Assembly (NCBI GenBank): GCA_009746045.1
Contig: RPFO01000185.1
Span: 1 to 64,000 of the forward strand
Direction of reading: 5' to 3'
From: Mesostigma viride
Lineage: Eukaryota > Streptophyta > Mesostigmatophyceae > Mesostigmatales > Mesostigmataceae
DNA length: 64,000 bases
Below the pieces are notes generated by a model that saw only the letters and a program-made list of their open reading frames with translations, made no database searches and was not told the origin of the DNA. Shown piece after piece: positions 36,801 to 47,389 of the stretch (its first letter is position 1; every line of letters starts with the position of its first letter). Both the position numbers and the translations under genes were made by a program.

Positions 36801-37416
36801 AGTTAACGTAAAGGATTTACGTTAGATGGATAGAGATTGTTACGCTCTTTCCAGCGGCACCTTGAACGCCTCATTTGGTTAAGGAACGTAAAAGTTATGA
36901 CGTTTCCTAGGCTGTGCCGACAGTACCCGGCGCGCCACTGTGGGCGCGTACGGACACAGGATGTACAAGTGTCACTTTGATAGTCCGCAGGACGTTGACA
37001 GGACTTGTACAGGACTTGATGGTCAATTGATAGGTAGGGCGCTGTAGCGCGCCAGGACCTATGAGACAATTGATGCTGAGTAATGTACGGATAGGTCCAC
37101 AGGACTTGCCGTATGGACAATTGATAGATCTCCGCGCCAAAGGCGTGCCAGAGCTCTGAGTAATCAATTGATTGACAGTTCAGCTGTGACAGTGCAGCTG
37201 AATACTTGGACGCGTCCCTAACAACCTATATGTGTGACTTGGTCGCACCGGGACGCTAGTTCTTGCGTGCACGTTCTCTTGGCACTGCGACCCTGTCGTC
37301 TGTGCTGCGTGCAGTCTTGGAAGTGACTTGACTTACGTCTGTGTTTCCTGTTATTAATAAAGGCAACTTCCTGCAAGAACCATGGCGGAATTCGTGGCAT
37401 TCACTCTCATACAACT
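36801..37416 (+). repeat. 5' LTR of C (right end inferred)
   Basis: Starts AGTTAACGTAAAGG directly against satellite sequence. The end is placed at ATACAACT (37416) because the next bases CGTATTACA resemble the bases after the LTRs of D (CAAATTACA), E (TGTATTCACA) and A1 (TGCATTAAAA). It contains several CAATTGAT repeats around 37023-37170 and an AATAAA near 37357. The motif TTCCAGCGGCACC and the following GTTATG(A/G)CGTT are shared with the D LTR. No second copy is present to prove the boundary. Confidence 0.6.
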
Positions 37417-37440
37417 CGTATTACACGCCTCGTTCCAAAT

Positions 37441-37627
37441 ATGCCAAATTCTGAAGAATTCCGGATTCCCGGCGATGAGGAGATAGCCGCACCACCGGCT
37501 GATCCTTTGCCAAGACCGGCTGCGCCGTCGTGGCAGCAATTGCTTGACGAGGTCACGATATCGCTGGACGAACTTCATCGTCGGCAGCGCGAGTTCTTCC
37601 ATTGCTCGGGGATAAAGCTTGGACCCC
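37441..37627 (+). pseudogene. C first ORF, 5' piece
   Basis: 62 codons from ATG (MPNSEEFRIPGDEE...), 24 bases after the inferred LTR end, interrupted by A2. The product begins acidic and Pro-rich and turns helical (WQQLLDEVTISLDELHRRQREFF). It continues at 41702. No known domain. Confidence 0.6.
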
Positions 37628-37977
37628 AGTTATGCAACAAATGGCGTGTGTGTGCGTGAACGACGAGACACCTTGGCATTAGGATAATGTGGCACATATA
37701 CTGCTGGCCAGCCGTCAACGATGGCTGGCCAGACTTTGCGTAATACTAACTGGCCTGATCCTGGACGGACTAACCTATCAGTTACTGATCCTGATCTAGT
37801 CAGTCCTAACATGACAACTACAGTCCCGGTACTGAGGTACCGGCTCATCACATACTGAGTACAGCCACGTGTCCATGCCACGACTGTTCTAGTCCAGCAC
37901 CGTCCCAGTACCCAATTGGGCGCCGGCGGTGCTGGCACGTGTCCACTTAGGCTACAGGCGGGAGACTTAGACTAACT
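37628..37977 (-). repeat. 3' LTR of A2
   Basis: 350 bp, collinear with the A1 LTR but lacking a 28-bp stretch after GTTATGCAA and differing at a few positions near 37740-37790. Ends AGTT...AACT are kept. Confidence 0.88.
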
Positions 37978-38361
37978 CCCACTTTAAGTTTTCTTTGGGT
38001 TTCAACAGAAACACACATAGCCATCAAATGGACGCAGCCATTCCCAATGCCTTAAAAAAACTGTCAGATAACCTACTAGGACCCAAAGGTCACCTCACAC
38101 ATGTACCAGAGATGCATTAAAAAGGCCCCATGTCTCAAGCATGGTTTCTTAACTGAGTGAGATGGGTGCTCTAGGCCCCAGCATGTCATGGTCATCCAAA
38201 CAAGTGTCTCACAAAATTTTATTCAATAAATAACACATTCATCATGTCCCAACTTTCTAGACCAGTGCTTCTCACTGTCAGAAAACTACCCAGCTGCCAC
38301 TGCAGCCTTTCAGCTGCAGTATTAGGCAGGGGGTCATGGGCTAACATGTACAATGTGCCAG

Positions 38362-41300
38362 TCACTTCAGACTGTAACCAGGGTTCATCAACCCATACAA
38401 GACCTGGTATTGTGGTCCTGCTGCTTGTGGCACCTTGGTCAGTGCATCTGCAGCATTGTCTTTGTCCCTGACGTGGGCTTTAGACTCCAGGTACTTGCAT
38501 TCCTGTTTTAGCACAATCCAATCCAGGTCCGAGTGTACAGCCAAAGGATTGGCAAGGAAAGAGATGATAGATTGAGAGTCAGTCAGCAAATGTGCTTGCA
38601 CTCCTGCAGAGCTACCAGCCTGGTGTTGAAGCCAGACCAGCAAGTGATTGAGATACCTTGCCTGCAAGACAGAAGATACCACAGCCCTGCATTCAGCTAC
38701 ATTGCTACTCACAGCTTTCCTCTTGTGCAATCTACTGAACCAGGAGACTAGTGACTTCTTCCCACCTTGGTTATGCAGGAAAAACAATCCAGCCTCTCTG
38801 GCTTGAACTTTGGTAACTACCCTGGACTCCATTGAACTATCCATCATGCACGTGATGTGAATGGGAGTAAACAGGTCCAGTGAGTGAAGCATCAAAGGTG
38901 GCCCATCATGCAACAACTGCTTGATTGCCCGTGCTCCTACCTCCTGTAGTACCTCATCATCTACCCTGCTCACAAAAGCCAGGTGGGGTGCACATGTAGC
39001 ACATAGCCAACCAAGCTTGCCTCTAATGGTAGGGCACATGTCAGGGGTGATGTGAACAGGCAGGACATCCAGACAAGACTTAATGTATTCAGCAGAGGCC
39101 TGCATGGAACAAACCCAGCTGCCCTGCTGCTGCAGCAACTCAAGCATCATGCCACAGAACTTGACTGGCTCCTTGCCCAGCTCTAGCTGCTTGCCAATCT
39201 CAAAACTGGCAGACACCTGAGCTATGAAAGCATCCACTGCAGCTCTAGGACCTGAGATTAACTGATCATCCCCATGCCAGACAAACATCATCATTCCATC
39301 AGGGTGTGGGATGACAAACAGGCAAGGGTCAATGTCATCATAGGTGGCCCCTAGCTTCATGAATACCTCCTGTGCAGACAGCCTAAAAATTTTTGGAGCT
39401 GACTGCAACCCTTCAACCCCCAGGTTTGGCCTCAACAAGGGTTGAACAATATCCCTGTGCCACACCTTAGGAGTATTCACCACGTATACCTGACCTCTCC
39501 AGACCTGCTGTGCTATGGCAGGGTCCCCCTTTAGAAAGGCTCTTTTGATATCTGTGGCTTTACACACATAATCCTTCCCTGTATTAAGCTGATGCAAAAA
39601 CAAGGAAAGCAACACCTTGAGAGACGTTTGCTGAATACCAGGAGTATAAAGCTCAGCCTCTGTCAGCTCTGTAGAGCCCCTGAACTCAGTAACACATGGC
39701 CTAGCATGGAAAATGGGTGGTCCCCCATCAGCCTGAGGTTTATGCTTGCACACAAACTTTAACCTTAGCTTCTTGGCCCCAGCTGGCATAGCATCAAGAG
39801 GAGTCACAGGTGGTGTGTGTGTGGGACTACGTGCATCTGGAACAACCCACTCCTCCCTGGCTTTGGTAAAAGCCTCAAGCCACTTAAGAAACCCAATCTG
39901 CGTCTGGCAGTCCCGTACAATATCATCATAGGACAGGGGAGACATGGATGCAACATCCCATCTACCAAGCCCAAACGCTGAAGGGTGTAGCTTTTGAGAG
40001 TGTATGAGGTCCTCCACACACGGTTCCTGGCCTGGGAGGTACTTGGGCTTAACTGCATTGATGGCAGCATCCAACCCAGTGCTAATCTGGCTCAAAGGGA
40101 TTTTAAAATGATCTAGAGGCACCTGTCCTACCCCTGCCACACTCAACCTCCCAGCTGAGATGACAACACCAGGGTAAGATACAAAAGGTTCCCCTAACAG
40201 GGCATTCCCTGAGTAACCCTCAACCACCTGAAATGGAGTGGGCATACCCAAAATTTGAATGCTCACCTGACCTTTGACCTGCATTTTGGTTTTGCCTGAA
40301 AAATCTGACACTCTAGCCCATGGTGAGGCCTTCATTTTCAGACCAGATACAGCTGCTGCACTGATGATACTCACCTGTGCTTGGGTGTCTACAGCCAAAA
40401 TACTAGGATCTTGACCTGCATCCCCTACAGCATTGACTTGTGCTGCACCTGTTGACACAACTGCTTTAGTGTTGTGTGCCTTGTGCAAGGCCTTAAGAAT
40501 CTCAGCAAATGACTTCCTGGGAACGACAGGATCTGCTCTATTTTGTGACTCCTCCAGGTGTGAGGGAGGTGCTACCTGCTGCTCACCCTGTGCACCGTCC
40601 TCCTGCCCAGGTGGACTATTGGGTTGTAGTGGGGCTGCACTACTGAGGAACACAGGAGCTTCTACTGTGGTGCTAGTGCTTGCATCAATGACGTCCTTAG
40701 CCAATTCATTGGGTGAGATCAATCCACCAGACTCCTGCTCTGAATCCATGTCCAAGAATTCTACCCCTGACACGTCTGCCAGTGGTGGGTAATAAAGCTT
40801 GAGTCTATGCTTGCTGACCACACGCTCTCTGTCATGTTGTATAGTGACTGCAGTCCCTTCTTCATGAATTTTGGTGACTACAGCTGGACCGTGCCATCTG
40901 GCAGAGTGTGCTCTTCCTCTGTCACCCTCTCTGAAAAACAACACATGGTCCCCCACTTCAAACACAGGCCTGGCATTATTTTTGTCTTTCTTTGCCAGCA
41001 ACTTGGCTAAGTGCTGCCTTTGTGTGTTGTAGTGAGTGTGTACCTCTGAAGCATAGCTGCCTGACTGAAGGCCAGTTGGGGTGATTTCCCCAAAAGGTGA
41101 GGACATTATTGGTTTGGCGTTTAGCTGGGTAGTCACCCCTGCTGCCCAAGATGCCCTGTCAGCATAGCTACCAGAGTCAGCCAACCTGGATGGCATTTTT
41201 CTTATCACATCCCTGATGGCTCTCATGGTACGTTCTACCAACCCCTGACGTTCATGATCTTGAGCCCCAGACACTTCTATCTTGGGCAGGTCATTCCTGT

Positions 41301-41687
41301 CCTGGATGCAGAGAAACTGCTGATCCAGCATTACTTTTTCAATGGGGTGAAAACGTGCCAAGGCTATCTGTAAAGCTCTGTGCAGCTGCTCTTTATCCAT
41401 CCCAGGCAGGGGCTCCACTACCACAAACCTTGACCAGGCATCCTTTATGACTAGGTAGTATACCGTGTCCTTCACCACGTGTATAACATCCCCAACCAGT
41501 TTGCCTCTAGCCAGTGGTGGTGTGGCCACATGCCATTTTCTGGGCTTAGGAGCATATAGCTGACATTGCTCACAGTGCTTACGTACGTGCCTGCACATCT
41601 GTTCCAGGTCATGGCCTTGTATTTTATTGGCTAGCCTTTCAGCCACAGCCTCATGGCCCATAACCTTGTGCAGTTGCTCTGCTAGAG
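38362..41687 (-). CDS. A2 pol: integrase - protease - RT - RNase H in one frame
   Basis: About 1108 codons open throughout, truncated at the N-terminus. Positions counted from the first residue of the open frame: zinc site H8, H13, C40, C43; integrase D68, D123, E153 (29 residues between the last two, against 35 in the copia element here); SH3/chromo-like tail about 245-300; retropepsin-like D435 in AVDTQAQ with LLGEPF near 499-503; RT D714 in DIKRAFLK and HGDD at 806-809; RNase H D951, E1000, D1038, D1082. This is the best intact view of the unusual domain order in the window. The 5' end (gag, zinc knuckles) is deleted, so this copy cannot work alone. The frame is unbroken where A1 has CCC instead of CCCC (here 39777-39780). 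Confidence 0.92.
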
Positions 41688-41701
41688 ACAATAACTACCC
41701 C

Positions 41702-42223
41702 GATTTGCCAGCACTGGTGCCGGCTATACGCGCACTGTTGGACCAGATTCGCAACATTTTATCGCAATTTACGGTCCAGGTGCGGGGAGGTTTGCGGTCG
41801 GTGAACGAGGTCACCACTGCCATTGAGGAGTTGGATAACGCCATCTCTTCACTCACCGGTTACCAGAGAAACTTACAAAACTGGGCATCGCTACGCACGG
41901 GGGGCGCGCCGGCGGTGTCGACAAACTTATTTCAAGATCTAGCGTTGCTGTCGCTGCTCACACGCGGCGTACGCAGTCGCGAACGCCAGGTTCTCATTAA
42001 CCTGGTGGCATTTCTCGCATCTTTGCGAGAGTGGATTCCCGCGGGGTGGGAATTGTTGTCGATCTTTACACATCCTCTGCGCCTCGTAGCGCGTCGGCGC
42101 ATCGCAACTTACGCGGCGGGGAGCACACCGGTTTTGATACATACCGGTGCAGGTCCAGAGCTGGATATGGAGGATCGTGAGTTCGCATACGAGTACTGCG
42201 ACTTCAGGGGCCTTGACTACTAG
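41702..42223 (+). pseudogene. C first ORF, 3' piece
   Basis: 174 codons continuing the ORF begun at 37441 (start of piece DLPALVPAIRALLDQIRNIL). Predicted mostly helical, with a basic patch (LRLVARRRI) and an acidic, aromatic C-terminus (MEDREFAYEYCDFRGLDY). Joining the two pieces leaves a one-base offset at the CCCC of the target. Together they give an ORF of about 235 codons upstream of gag, comparable in place and size to the 306-codon ORF of D. I recognise no family. Confidence 0.6.
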
Positions 42224-42390
42224 GTCGGCCAATTTTCTTTTCCAGTACTCGTCGACAATTTTGTCGATTTTTCAACGGCAATTCGCGGGGGCGGAGGCGA
42301 CACCGGCGCAGGCGGCAGTTGCGACAATTCTTTGTACATACTTTAATCTGCTGCTTTCCTGAGGTGTTTTTGAATAGCTTGTAGTGCAGA

Positions 42391-43505
42391 ATGGCAGACG
42401 GGCGCCGTAGCAAAGGTGCCCCAGCCAGTGGGAATAATGGTGGTGCTGGTAGTGGGACCGCTCACGTAGATGACGTGGGGGTTACCGGAGAAATTACCAA
42501 CCTTCATCACAATAATAATAATGCACAAGCTGTTCTTGGTTATGATCTCACTACCCAGGGTTTGCTTATTGTGAATCAACTGCAACCTGTCACGTCACTG
42601 ACACAAAGCCCAAGCAGGCTGAGGAGTTTGTGGAGGGGCTAGAGGGGTTTCCAAGTTTGTACGGTGGTACAAACTATTACCAGATCTGGATAGGTAGCCA
42701 GACTTTTGGCAAGTGTACAGATCAGATAAAGGACCTCACTAGAGAGTGTAAGAAGGCCAACAAGGCCTGGTCCAGCTACGTGGCAGAGTTAAAGGAACTG
42801 CTGGAGGATCAGAGGAAGAAAGTGGGGATCCATTGGCAGGATAAATACCAGGGGTGGGAGGTCAAGGGGGACCTGATCCAGAACTTCCTTAACTATTGTA
42901 AAATGGTTGAGGAGGGCAGGGCTCACGGCTTTAATGTTGCTGATAACATAGCCCTGACCAACTGGCTCAAGGTTTCTGGGCTGGATAAGGCGACACGTGG
43001 CTCCTTAAAGGTCATGTGTGCCCCACACTCAACCCTCAAGGCCTACAAGGTCATAATCAAACAAGCACTCGAGGCAGAGGAGCTGTTTGAGGGAGGAGTG
43101 CCAGCAGTGAAGGCTACCCACGCAGGTGGGCGTACCCAGGGGGGCTCCAAGACGTCTGAGGCTGACAGAAGCCAGGGAGGACGAGGGGGCAACCATAACA
43201 AGCGCAAGGGCGATCATTCACCCGACTCTGGCAGGAGGTCACACTCCAAGTCGGTGTTCAGGCGGGTGGGTGGTAAGCCCAAGCAGGGCAACGCGCCTGA
43301 CAACGGGGGAGGAGGCCAGGGCAAGTCAAAGATACAATGCTACCTGTGCAAGGGGTGGGGGCACATCAAGAAGGAGTGTCCCAGCTTCAAGAAGTCCCAG
43401 GGCCAGGGCAGCAACAAGAATAACAACAACAACAAGAAGAACAACAACAAGTCCCAGGGCCAGCCTTCAAAGGGCAGTCAGCAAGAAGACAACAAGGAGC
43501 AGTGA
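42391..43505 (+). CDS. C gag with one CCHC zinc knuckle, ends TGA-C
   Basis: Begins at ATG 42391 (MADGRRSKGAPASGNNGG...). A frame break near 42605 would be healed by one extra A in the AAA run. The main part shows a helical capsid region (TNYYQIWIGSQTFGKCTDQ...; HGFNVADNIALTNWLKVSGL), then a Gly/Arg/Ser-rich basic stretch and a zinc knuckle CYLCKGWGHIKKEC, then an Asn/Lys-rich tail coded by AAC/AAG repeats. It stops at TGA (43503-43505) followed by CTG. The same frame stays open past the stop into integrase, which suggests readthrough to make Gag-Pol. Confidence 0.8.
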
Positions 43506-44397
43506 CTGTCTGAGGCAACCCCTACACACCTTAATTCACCCAGGGGGGAGGCCAGGTGCTCCAATGCAGATTTTATATCTGGGCAACAAGAGGGTGATCT
43601 CCAGGTTCAGGGTGGCCCCAGGTCACCTGGAGAGGTACAGGTTCCTATGAAGACGTCCTTGACAGCTGATGCAGCTGTAAGTATGTCTGACCCTATGCAT
43701 CCTCGTGCTGGGCACGAGGGTGGACCTCTCATTTTGAGAGAAACCAATGTACAACCACAGAGGGGTGTGAAGGCCTCTGGTGGTATGCATGTGGTCCCTG
43801 CTGGCGGTCCAGGTGTTGGGCATGAGCAGGGTGACTCAGGCTCTGAGTCAGAACAGGATGGAAGTCAGCATGGTGATGCTGGACAACCTGACAGCACAGT
43901 CCTGACTGTGCCAGGGACTGCTTCCTCTGTGTACCAGGAGTTGGGTGCCCGAATCCACAACATGTTTGGGCATGCCACTTCTCTGTCAAACAACTTTGCC
44001 TTCCGTATGGGCAGGGCACCCCTTCTTAAGGCGTGTCAGCAAGCTGCCTCACGGTGTAAGTGCCAGTTGTCCTCCAACAAGCCCAGGAAATCACATGCCA
44101 AAGCTCTACCTCAGAGCATTGGTGATCTGCAGTGTGATATCCAACACATCAGGGGCATGCAACTGTTGGTGTGCGTGGACAGGTACACGAAATACAAGGT
44201 GCTAGAGCATTTACCTTCTATGAAGAACAGGTACTTGCTGGCTGCCCTGCAGAATGTAAGAGCCAAGTTTCCTACCACAAGGATCCAGGTGGACATGCAG
44301 TTTCAGCATCTCAAGGGTGATCCTACCCTTCCTGAGTTGCTGGTTACACCTAGGGAGGCTCATGGGCAGCAGGGTGCTATCGAGAGGGCAATCCAGG
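43506..44397 (+). pseudogene. C pol fragment: linker and integrase, cut by element D
   Basis: In frame with gag and open directly after its TGA. A linker of about 140 residues precedes integrase with H-x4-H (IHNMFGH) and a CKC pair, then the DIQ and VDMQF aspartates and the Glu of AIERAIQE, 29 residues after VDMQF. The element D LTR begins immediately after that Glu region. No protease motif is visible between gag and integrase, in line with A2 and D where protease follows integrase. Confidence 0.82.
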
Positions 44398-45090
44398 AGT
44401 TAACGCCAAGCGCATTGGCGTGATCCTGATTCGGCGTTTCTCTGCGATTCCAGCGGCACCGGAACGAGTTCATTCCGACAAGTAACAAGAAAGTTATGGC
44501 GTTCCGACTTCCCGGTCGCGCGCGAGCGCGAGCCGGCTGTTCTTCTAAGTCGGACGTGAATATTTGCCGACGACATATGGGGTCGACAGTAATTCCTGGG
44601 CTGACAGGAATTAGGTGCTGTACCTACGACGGTATTGGGTTAATACGTCGTACGCAGGAAATAGGAACCTTAACCTGTGGTCTGGTGGTACCGCAGGCTT
44701 AGTCCTGGACTTCTAGGTGCAGATGCAATAGTCACTGTGGACTGCGCTCTGTGGTCACTGTGCCTGTATGGCAGACCTACTGTATAGGAACTGGGCGCTG
44801 TACAGGTAGTGAATACTGTACCGGGGTGTTATTACTGAGCACCTCTAGGCTGCTCAGGACTAGCAAGCACAGTGCACAAGTATATAAACAATAGGCCAGT
44901 GCCATTTGGGCAGATCTCTTGCGAGCCCGCCTCACGTGTTGTGCCTTGACTTGGCAAGCGCGTGTACAAGCCTCAAGTGTGTGAGCGCTGTAACATTATC
45001 CAATTTTAACAAAGCTCCGTTTCCAACCATATTCACACATTGCTGCATTGCAACCATATCCTTCACATTGCGTTTGCTAGAACGTTAACT
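44398..45090 (+). repeat. 5' LTR of D
   Basis: 693 bp with ends AGTTAACG...CGTTAACT, an 8-bp terminal inverted repeat. The left junction is directly after CCAGG in the integrase frame of C. It shares TTCCAGCGGCACC and other blocks with the C LTR. The first internal bases are CAAATTACAACCAG. There is no second LTR in the window, so the right end is set by the inverted terminal motif. Confidence 0.75.
44881..44887 (+). promoter_or_regulatory. TATA box in the D LTR
   Basis: TATATAA in the context AAGTATATAAACAATAGG, about 210 bases before the LTR end and 300 before the first ORF. A plausible start-site element for the genomic RNA of D. Confidence 0.5.
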
Positions 45091-45183
45091 CAAATTACAA
45101 CCAGTCTCAGCGGAACGGCCAGGAGGGTCGTTGCCGGTTGCGGTGTGCAGCGTTGACGACGCGAGGAGCTCGTCCGGTGGTGA

Positions 45184-46104
45184 ATGGTGCAGGAAGAACA
45201 ACGGCAGCAGGATTTCCGGTTTCGGCAGTCTGCTGGGGGTTCGATTTCGCCTGAATTGCGTCGTGTCGTTCGAGATCTATCTTTATTGCTTGCAGATCGT
45301 CCGCCTGTTAATCGCAGCTTCGTGCAATTCGTCGACGACCAGGTCGAAGATTGGGAGCGAATTCTGCGGCACGTACAAACCATCGTCATTCCGGAGCACC
45401 GGAGCATCGACGACCTCGAGCAGGAGCTTCACGGTTTGGTCGGCATCCAGACGGTGATTACAGCAGTAGCTGAGCGAGTGCGTGCGGAGTTGGCGGCAAG
45501 GCGAGGCGAGGTTGCGGAGGCAGCTGGCGCAGTGCGACACGAGTTTGTACCGACAGCAGCGGGTGCGGGTGTACCACGTACTTTCGCAGGCGTCATCGGC
45601 GACGAGGGTGTTGCAGCGGGGCCAGTTAGGCGTGAACGACGCGGAGCGGAGCATCACAGGCGGCTTGCAGAGGTCGGGGCGACAGCGGAAGCCATCACCG
45701 GAGGACAGCGCGCGGCAAGAGTCGGCAGGTTTCCGGAGCGAGCAAGGGTTCCTTTTCAGGAACTGCCCCAACCCCTTCGCGTTCGTGTGACGCGTTGGGA
45801 AGAGTTTGCACCTCTTGGGTACGATAGTGACCTTGAGGTGGGAGCAGGGGGCGTCGCTGGGCTAGGCGACGAGGCACTTGGCGACCACGAGGTGCCAAGA
45901 TACAATCCGCGGGGTGCCAACGACGGGTTGTCACCTGTCTACTATACCAACGGTGACGATTCAGTCATCGCGGGTCGACGACGACAGCGGGTCGACGACG
46001 GCGCAGCGGGTAGCAGGGTGCCAGAGCTGATTGTGGTGAGCGACGACGACAGCGACAAGGAGAACCAGGACGCGCCTGGGGCCAACCGTGGTGGTCTTGC
46101 CTGA
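45184..46104 (+). CDS. D first ORF, accessory protein of unknown function
   Basis: 306 codons from an ATG 94 bases after the LTR. The N-terminal ~110 residues look helical (RRVVRDLSLLLADRP; VEDWERILRHVQTIVI; ELHGLVGIQTVITAVAERVRAELAARRGE). The middle is basic and Ala/Gly-rich. The C-terminus is strongly acidic (VVSDDDSDKENQDAP). It ends about 100 bases before gag, in a different frame from the pol frame. C has a comparable ORF in the same place, and A1 has a Ser-rich plus coiled-coil region. E lacks one. I recognise no domain. It could be a chaperone, nuclear-targeting or particle factor, but nothing in the sequence decides this. Confidence 0.7.
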   Translation: MVQEEQRQQDFRFRQSAGGSISPELRRVVRDLSLLLADRPPVNRSFVQFVDDQVEDWERILRHVQTIVIPEHRSIDDLEQELHGLVGIQTVITAVAERVRAELAARRGEVAEAAGAVRHEFVPTAAGAGVPRTFAGVIGDEGVAAGPVRRERRGAEHHRRLAEVGATAEAITGGQRAARVGRFPERARVPFQELPQPLRVRVTRWEEFAPLGYDSDLEVGAGGVAGLGDEALGDHEVPRYNPRGANDGLSPVYYTNGDDSVIAGRRRQRVDDGAAGSRVPELIVVSDDDSDKENQDAPGANRGGLA

Positions 46105-46206
46105 GTGGTAACACTTGGCACTTTCCTTTCTTGTTCAGTAGCTTATATTGCTTTAATTGCTTCTTGGCCACTTGGCTGGCTATAGCAGATCTGAACAGAG
46201 GCCATC

Positions 46207-47389
46207 ATGAGTGAGGGTGCTATTGACCAACAAGCGCGCCTTATGGGCTTTGCGGGGCGCGGCGCTGGGATGGATGGACGCGATGGACGCGGTAGACGCG
46301 ATGGACGCGGGGACGGCCAGGCGCTGGGAGACCAGGCTGCAGTGCCAGATGATCAGAGCCAAGGATCGCAGGGCGGTCAGAACGCGCCAGCCGCAGATCA
46401 AGCGGCGCCTAAGCGACCGACCGTGGCTGAGGGGTACGCGGTGCTAGGCCAGTTTCAGTCCATCAAGGACAATTGGCAGCCCCGGGATGCTGAGAGGATG
46501 TTAGAGGACATGAACTTGTACACGGAGATATATACCGGTGACAAGCTTCGCATCCTGGCGTCTAGTGCCTACATAAGGCAGTCGGCGAGGCGGCTGCATG
46601 TTCAAGTTTGTTCGGGAGCGACACGCGGCGGGGGACACCTGGGCGGCATTTATGACGCGACTCAGGGTGTTCCTGAGTGACAAGAGGACCATAGATGGGT
46701 CCCACCTGAAGCAAGAATACCTGGACTACAAGCCCATCAAGGGGCAGCTAGTGGTCCACGCCTTTGAAGACTTCGTCAAGCTGAGGGAGGACGCCATGGC
46801 CAAGGGCTTCTTCGTCGCAGATCGGATGGCCATGGGCGACTTTCTCAAGTCGCTGCAGCTGGATCCGGTCACCATGGATAATGTGACCATCCACATGCGA
46901 CAGGTCCATGGCTGGGCAGCCATGACGGACCAGTTGTATGAGTGTTTCAGCGGCAAGTACGTGGGTGGTAAGCGCCCTCGTCAGGGTGATGAGGAGGCCA
47001 CTGAACCCACGGTTAAGTCCATGAGGGGATCGGGCCACGGGGGCCCAGCGCCCTCGAGAGGGCCTGAGACCTCTTCAAGGGGTCGAGGAAGGTCCAGGAG
47101 GGGGCGTGACAGAAGGGCTGGACGGGGGACCCCGCCGAAGTCGGGACATCCACAGTCCCAGTTTGACTTCAAGAGGGTGGGTGGTCCTCCCAAGGCTGGG
47201 CCCAGCAGTGGGACCTCACGGGACATCAGTCAGGTGGAATGTTATTTCTGCCAGGGGAAGGGTCACTTCAGGAATGAGTGTCCCTCGTACCTGAGGCAGG
47301 AAGGTCAGAGCAAGCCAGCTCAGGGTGGCAGCAAGGACAAGGCTGGTCCATCCCAGGATAAGGGCAAGGGCAAGGCTGCTGATCATTGA
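46207..47389 (+). CDS. D gag with CCHC zinc knuckle, ends TGA-C
   Basis: Starts at ATG 46207 with a short Asp/Gly/Arg repeat coded by a GATGGACGCG minisatellite (46271-46315). A frame change near 46595 joins the first part to the capsid-like region (MFKFVRERHAAGDTWAAF...; GFFVADRMAMGDFLKSLQL), then an Arg/Gly-rich stretch and the knuckle CYFCQGKGHFRNEC. The stop is TGA (47387-47389) followed by CTT. The same frame is then open for about 130 codons towards integrase, as in C and E. Confidence 0.78.

Larger units (their letters stand above)
37628..41696 (-). mobile_element. LTR retrotransposon A2, internally deleted sister of A1
   Basis: Minus-strand copy of A1. It keeps the 3' LTR (37628-37977), 3' UTR and pol, but lacks everything from just upstream of the integrase zinc site through gag and nearly all of the 5' LTR. 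The right end retains only a few terminal bases (ATAACT, 41691-41696). These are followed by ACCCC (41697-41701), which repeats ACCCC at 37623-37627. The matching 5-bp duplication shows the element once inserted whole and was then deleted internally. Nucleotide identity to A1 is very high over the shared region. Confidence 0.85.
36801..44397 (+). mobile_element. LTR retrotransposon C, 5' part, host of A2 and D
   Basis: Plus-strand element inserted in the satellite. It keeps a 5' LTR (36801-37416), a first ORF split by A2, gag and the integrase up to its catalytic Glu region, where element D begins. Removing A2 plus one copy of its target (37628-41701 when counted with one ACCCC) rejoins the first ORF apart from a one-base offset. 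The rest of C and its 3' LTR are not in the window. LTR start AGTTAACG is shared with D, and gag and integrase are closest to D. There is no right target duplication because that end is missing. Confidence 0.8.

Noticed and set aside
36801-37440. A pair of complete LTRs for element C
   Set aside because: Only one LTR-like segment exists in the window, and its right end is inferred by analogy with D, E and A1, so the boundary is given low confidence.
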